Source: JBFWQM01 sp050249455 (GTDB lineage: Bacteria > Pseudomonadota > Alphaproteobacteria > MPNO01 > VGEU01). Taken from it: a stretch of 6,965 nt of DNA. The notes under the pieces were generated by a model. It was not told the DNA's origin and did no database searches. It saw only the letters and a list, made by a program, of their open reading frames with translations. Positions 5,890-6,965 of the stretch are shown here, piece by piece (the first letter of the stretch is position 1; each line of letters starts with the position of its first letter). The translations under genes were made by a program, and so were the position numbers. The stretch is taken from positions 1 through 6,965 of the forward strand of contig JBFWQM010000260.1 in NCBI GenBank assembly GCA_050249455.1. Reading direction: 5' to 3'.

Positions 5890-6654
5890 TCAGCGTGTCG
5901 GGGCGGCGGCGAGCAGGCGGCGGGCGCGATCGAGGTCGGCCGGAGTATCGACACCGAGCGGAACGGTGTCAACGCAGGCGGCGTCGATGCGCATGCCGTT
6001 CTCCAGCGCGCGCAGCTGCTCCAGCCGTTCGCGCCGCTCCAGCACGCCCTGCGGCAGAGCGACGAAGCGGCGCAGCGCGGCGCGCCGATAGGCGTAGATG
6101 CCGATGTGGTGATAATGCGGCCCGTCGCCCGACGGGATGGTGGCGCGGCTGAAATAGAGCGCGCGGCCCACCCGCATGCCGGGCGCGAGGCCGAGCGCGA
6201 TCTTGACCACGTTGGGGTCGGTGCGCTCGCGCGCTTCCGCGATCTCGGCCGCCAGGGTCGCGATGTCCGCCGCCGGGTCGGCGAGCGGCGCCAGCGCGGC
6301 GGCGACCACCGCCGGGTCGATGGTGGGCAGGTCGCCCTGCAGGTTCACCACCACGTCGTGCTCGCCCGCCGGATCGAGCGCCTCGACCGCCTCATGGACG
6401 CGGTCGGTGCCGCTGGGGTGCGCCGGGTCGGTCAGCACCGCGCGACCGCCGGCGGCGTGCACCGCGTCCGCGATCGGCGCATCGCCGGCGGCGACGACGA
6501 CCGGTCCGAGACCGGCGGCGACCGCGCGGCGATAGACGTGGACGATCATCGGCACGCCGCAGATGTCGGCCAGCGGCTTGTCCGGCAGGCGCGTCGCGGC
6601 GAGGCGCGCCGGGATGACGACGATCGGTCGGCGGATGGAACCCGTGGTCGGCAT
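5890..6654 (-). CDS. kdsB: 3-deoxy-manno-octulosonate cytidylyltransferase (CMP-Kdo synthetase)
   Basis: The 254-aa cytoplasmic enzyme activates Kdo with CTP to CMP-Kdo for the lipopolysaccharide inner core, so a Gram-negative host is implied. Motifs visible: the nucleotide-binding IPARLAATRLPDKPL (14-28), SGTDR (81-85), NLQGDLP (104-110, with the metal-binding Asp), the YFSRATIP stretch (167-174), HIGIYAYR (183-190), LEQLRALENG (211-220), and GVDTPADL near the end. The ATG at 6654 gives the normal length. The frame remains open further upstream to 6858, but that extension crosses the intergenic region and runs antisense to the divergent cytochrome gene, so it is rejected. pheA follows after 11 nt. 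No functional link between the two products is apparent, so the pairing is probably positional conservation. Confidence 0.96.
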   Translation of the reverse strand: MPTTGSIRRPIVVIPARLAATRLPDKPLADICGVPMIVHVYRRAVAAGLGPVVVAAGDAPIADAVHAAGGRAVLTDPAHPSGTDRVHEAVEALDPAGEHDVVVNLQGDLPTIDPAVVAAALAPLADPAADIATLAAEIAEARERTDPNVVKIALGLAPGMRVGRALYFSRATIPSGDGPHYHHIGIYAYRRAALRRFVALPQGVLERRERLEQLRALENGMRIDAACVDTVPLGVDTPADLDRARRLLAAAPTR

Positions 6655-6664
6655 GGGCTGCGAC

Positions 6665-6670
6665 AATATA
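6665..6670 (-). promoter_or_regulatory. Possible -10 element of kdsB-pheA
   Basis: TATATT on the minus strand (6670-6665) sits 10 nt before the kdsB ATG, in an otherwise GC-rich stretch. It is the same hexamer as the ffs -10. The best upstream segment at 17 nt spacing is GGTTCC, which is not a good -35. If it is used, the transcript would be nearly leaderless. This is a weak call. Confidence 0.3.
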
Positions 6671-6784
6671 GCGCTTGCGATGGCGGAGGAACCGTCTAAG
6701 TGTGCCCTCGACCTCCGACCTGTGCGGCCGGCGCGCGTTGCTTTGCACACCCCGTCGGACGCAGCCAGAGCCTGGGATGCGTGC

Positions 6785-6965
6785 ATGAATTCCTTCGAGC
6801 TTACCAAGATCAGCGGCGCCGTTCTCCTCACCGCGCTCGCCGCGATGGTGATCAGCACCGTCGGGAACGGCCTGGTGCATCCGAAGCAGCATACCGCCGC
6901 GGTCGCCGAAGGCGCCGGCGGCGCGAAGCCGGCCGGCCCGGCGAAGAAGGAAGAGGCGCCGATCG
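6785..6965 (+). CDS. Membrane-anchored cytochrome c family protein, N-terminal part, 3' end outside window
   Basis: A frame opens at the ATG at 6785 and is still open at the window end (60 codons). It begins MNSFELTKISGAVLLTALAAMV, which matches the N-terminal signal-anchor of alphaproteobacterial membrane-bound c-type cytochromes (CycM/cytochrome c552 type) as I know them. One hydrophobic segment (about residues 9-29) is followed by an Ala/Gly/Lys/Pro-rich linker (AEGAGGAKPAGPAKKEEAP). The heme-binding CXXCH would lie beyond the window, so the assignment rests on the N-terminus and on the context divergent from kdsB-pheA, an order I associate with alphaproteobacteria. GGGA (6774-6777), 7 nt before the ATG, could be the ribosome binding site. 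Such proteins carry electrons in the periplasm while tethered to the inner membrane. Confidence 0.75.
   Translation, partial: MNSFELTKISGAVLLTALAAMVISTVGNGLVHPKQHTAAVAEGAGGAKPAGPAKKEEAPI

Noticed and set aside
5084..6699. Plus-strand ORFs opposite pheA and kdsB (for example 5084-6091 and 6106-6699).
   Set aside because: They are compositionally biased antisense frames with no motifs. The minus-strand genes carry complete enzyme signatures.
6655..6858. Upstream extension of the kdsB frame (322 aa), and another minus-strand ORF at 6392-6892.
   Set aside because: Both cross the intergenic region and run antisense to the cytochrome gene. KdsB has normal length from 6654, with its nucleotide-binding motif beginning a few residues in.

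Overview
The window is GC-rich, densely coding DNA from a Gram-negative bacterium, most likely an alphaproteobacterium. KdsB implies lipopolysaccharide with Kdo. The PheA regulatory domain carries the TKLESYM form, and the last gene starts with MNSFELTKI, the opening of the membrane-anchored c-type cytochromes of that class. Family assignments rest on motifs read from the translations. The organism call is inference, and I cannot name a genus.

Layout, left to right. The C-terminal part of a concentrative nucleoside transporter (plus strand, ends 731) converges on a minus-strand block that reads right to left: SRP 4.5S RNA (ffs, about 3868-3772), dnaX (3708-1924), ybaB/ebfC (1927-1604, ATGA overlap with dnaX) and recR (1452-856). 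This is the widespread ffs-dnaX-ybaB-recR linkage, covering protein targeting, the clamp loader, a nucleoid-associated protein and recombinational repair. Divergent from ffs is nudC (3964-4875, plus), encoding an NADH/NAD-cap pyrophosphatase. It converges on a minus-strand pair, kdsB (6654-5890) then pheA (5878-5012), which are 11 nt apart. Divergent from kdsB is the start of a membrane-anchored cytochrome c gene (6785 to the window end).

No gap without a gene exceeds 300 bases. Two gaps hold repeat-like palindromes. In the ybaB-recR gap (1501-1586) two inverted GC-rich arms each carry a G-quadruplex motif, on opposite strands. In the nudC-pheA gap (4895-4992) two inverted copies of a GGGTTTGAAACCC-centred element are present, and one copy plus a T6 tract forms a convincing intrinsic terminator for nudC. 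The nupC-recR gap holds three tandem small hairpins.

I see no phage, transposase, CRISPR, toxin-antitoxin or defence genes. This is an ordinary housekeeping region. The points worth a second look are the two intergenic repeat structures, the ffs promoter and possible read-through into dnaX, and the likely route by which DnaX is shortened. I found no undescribed system.
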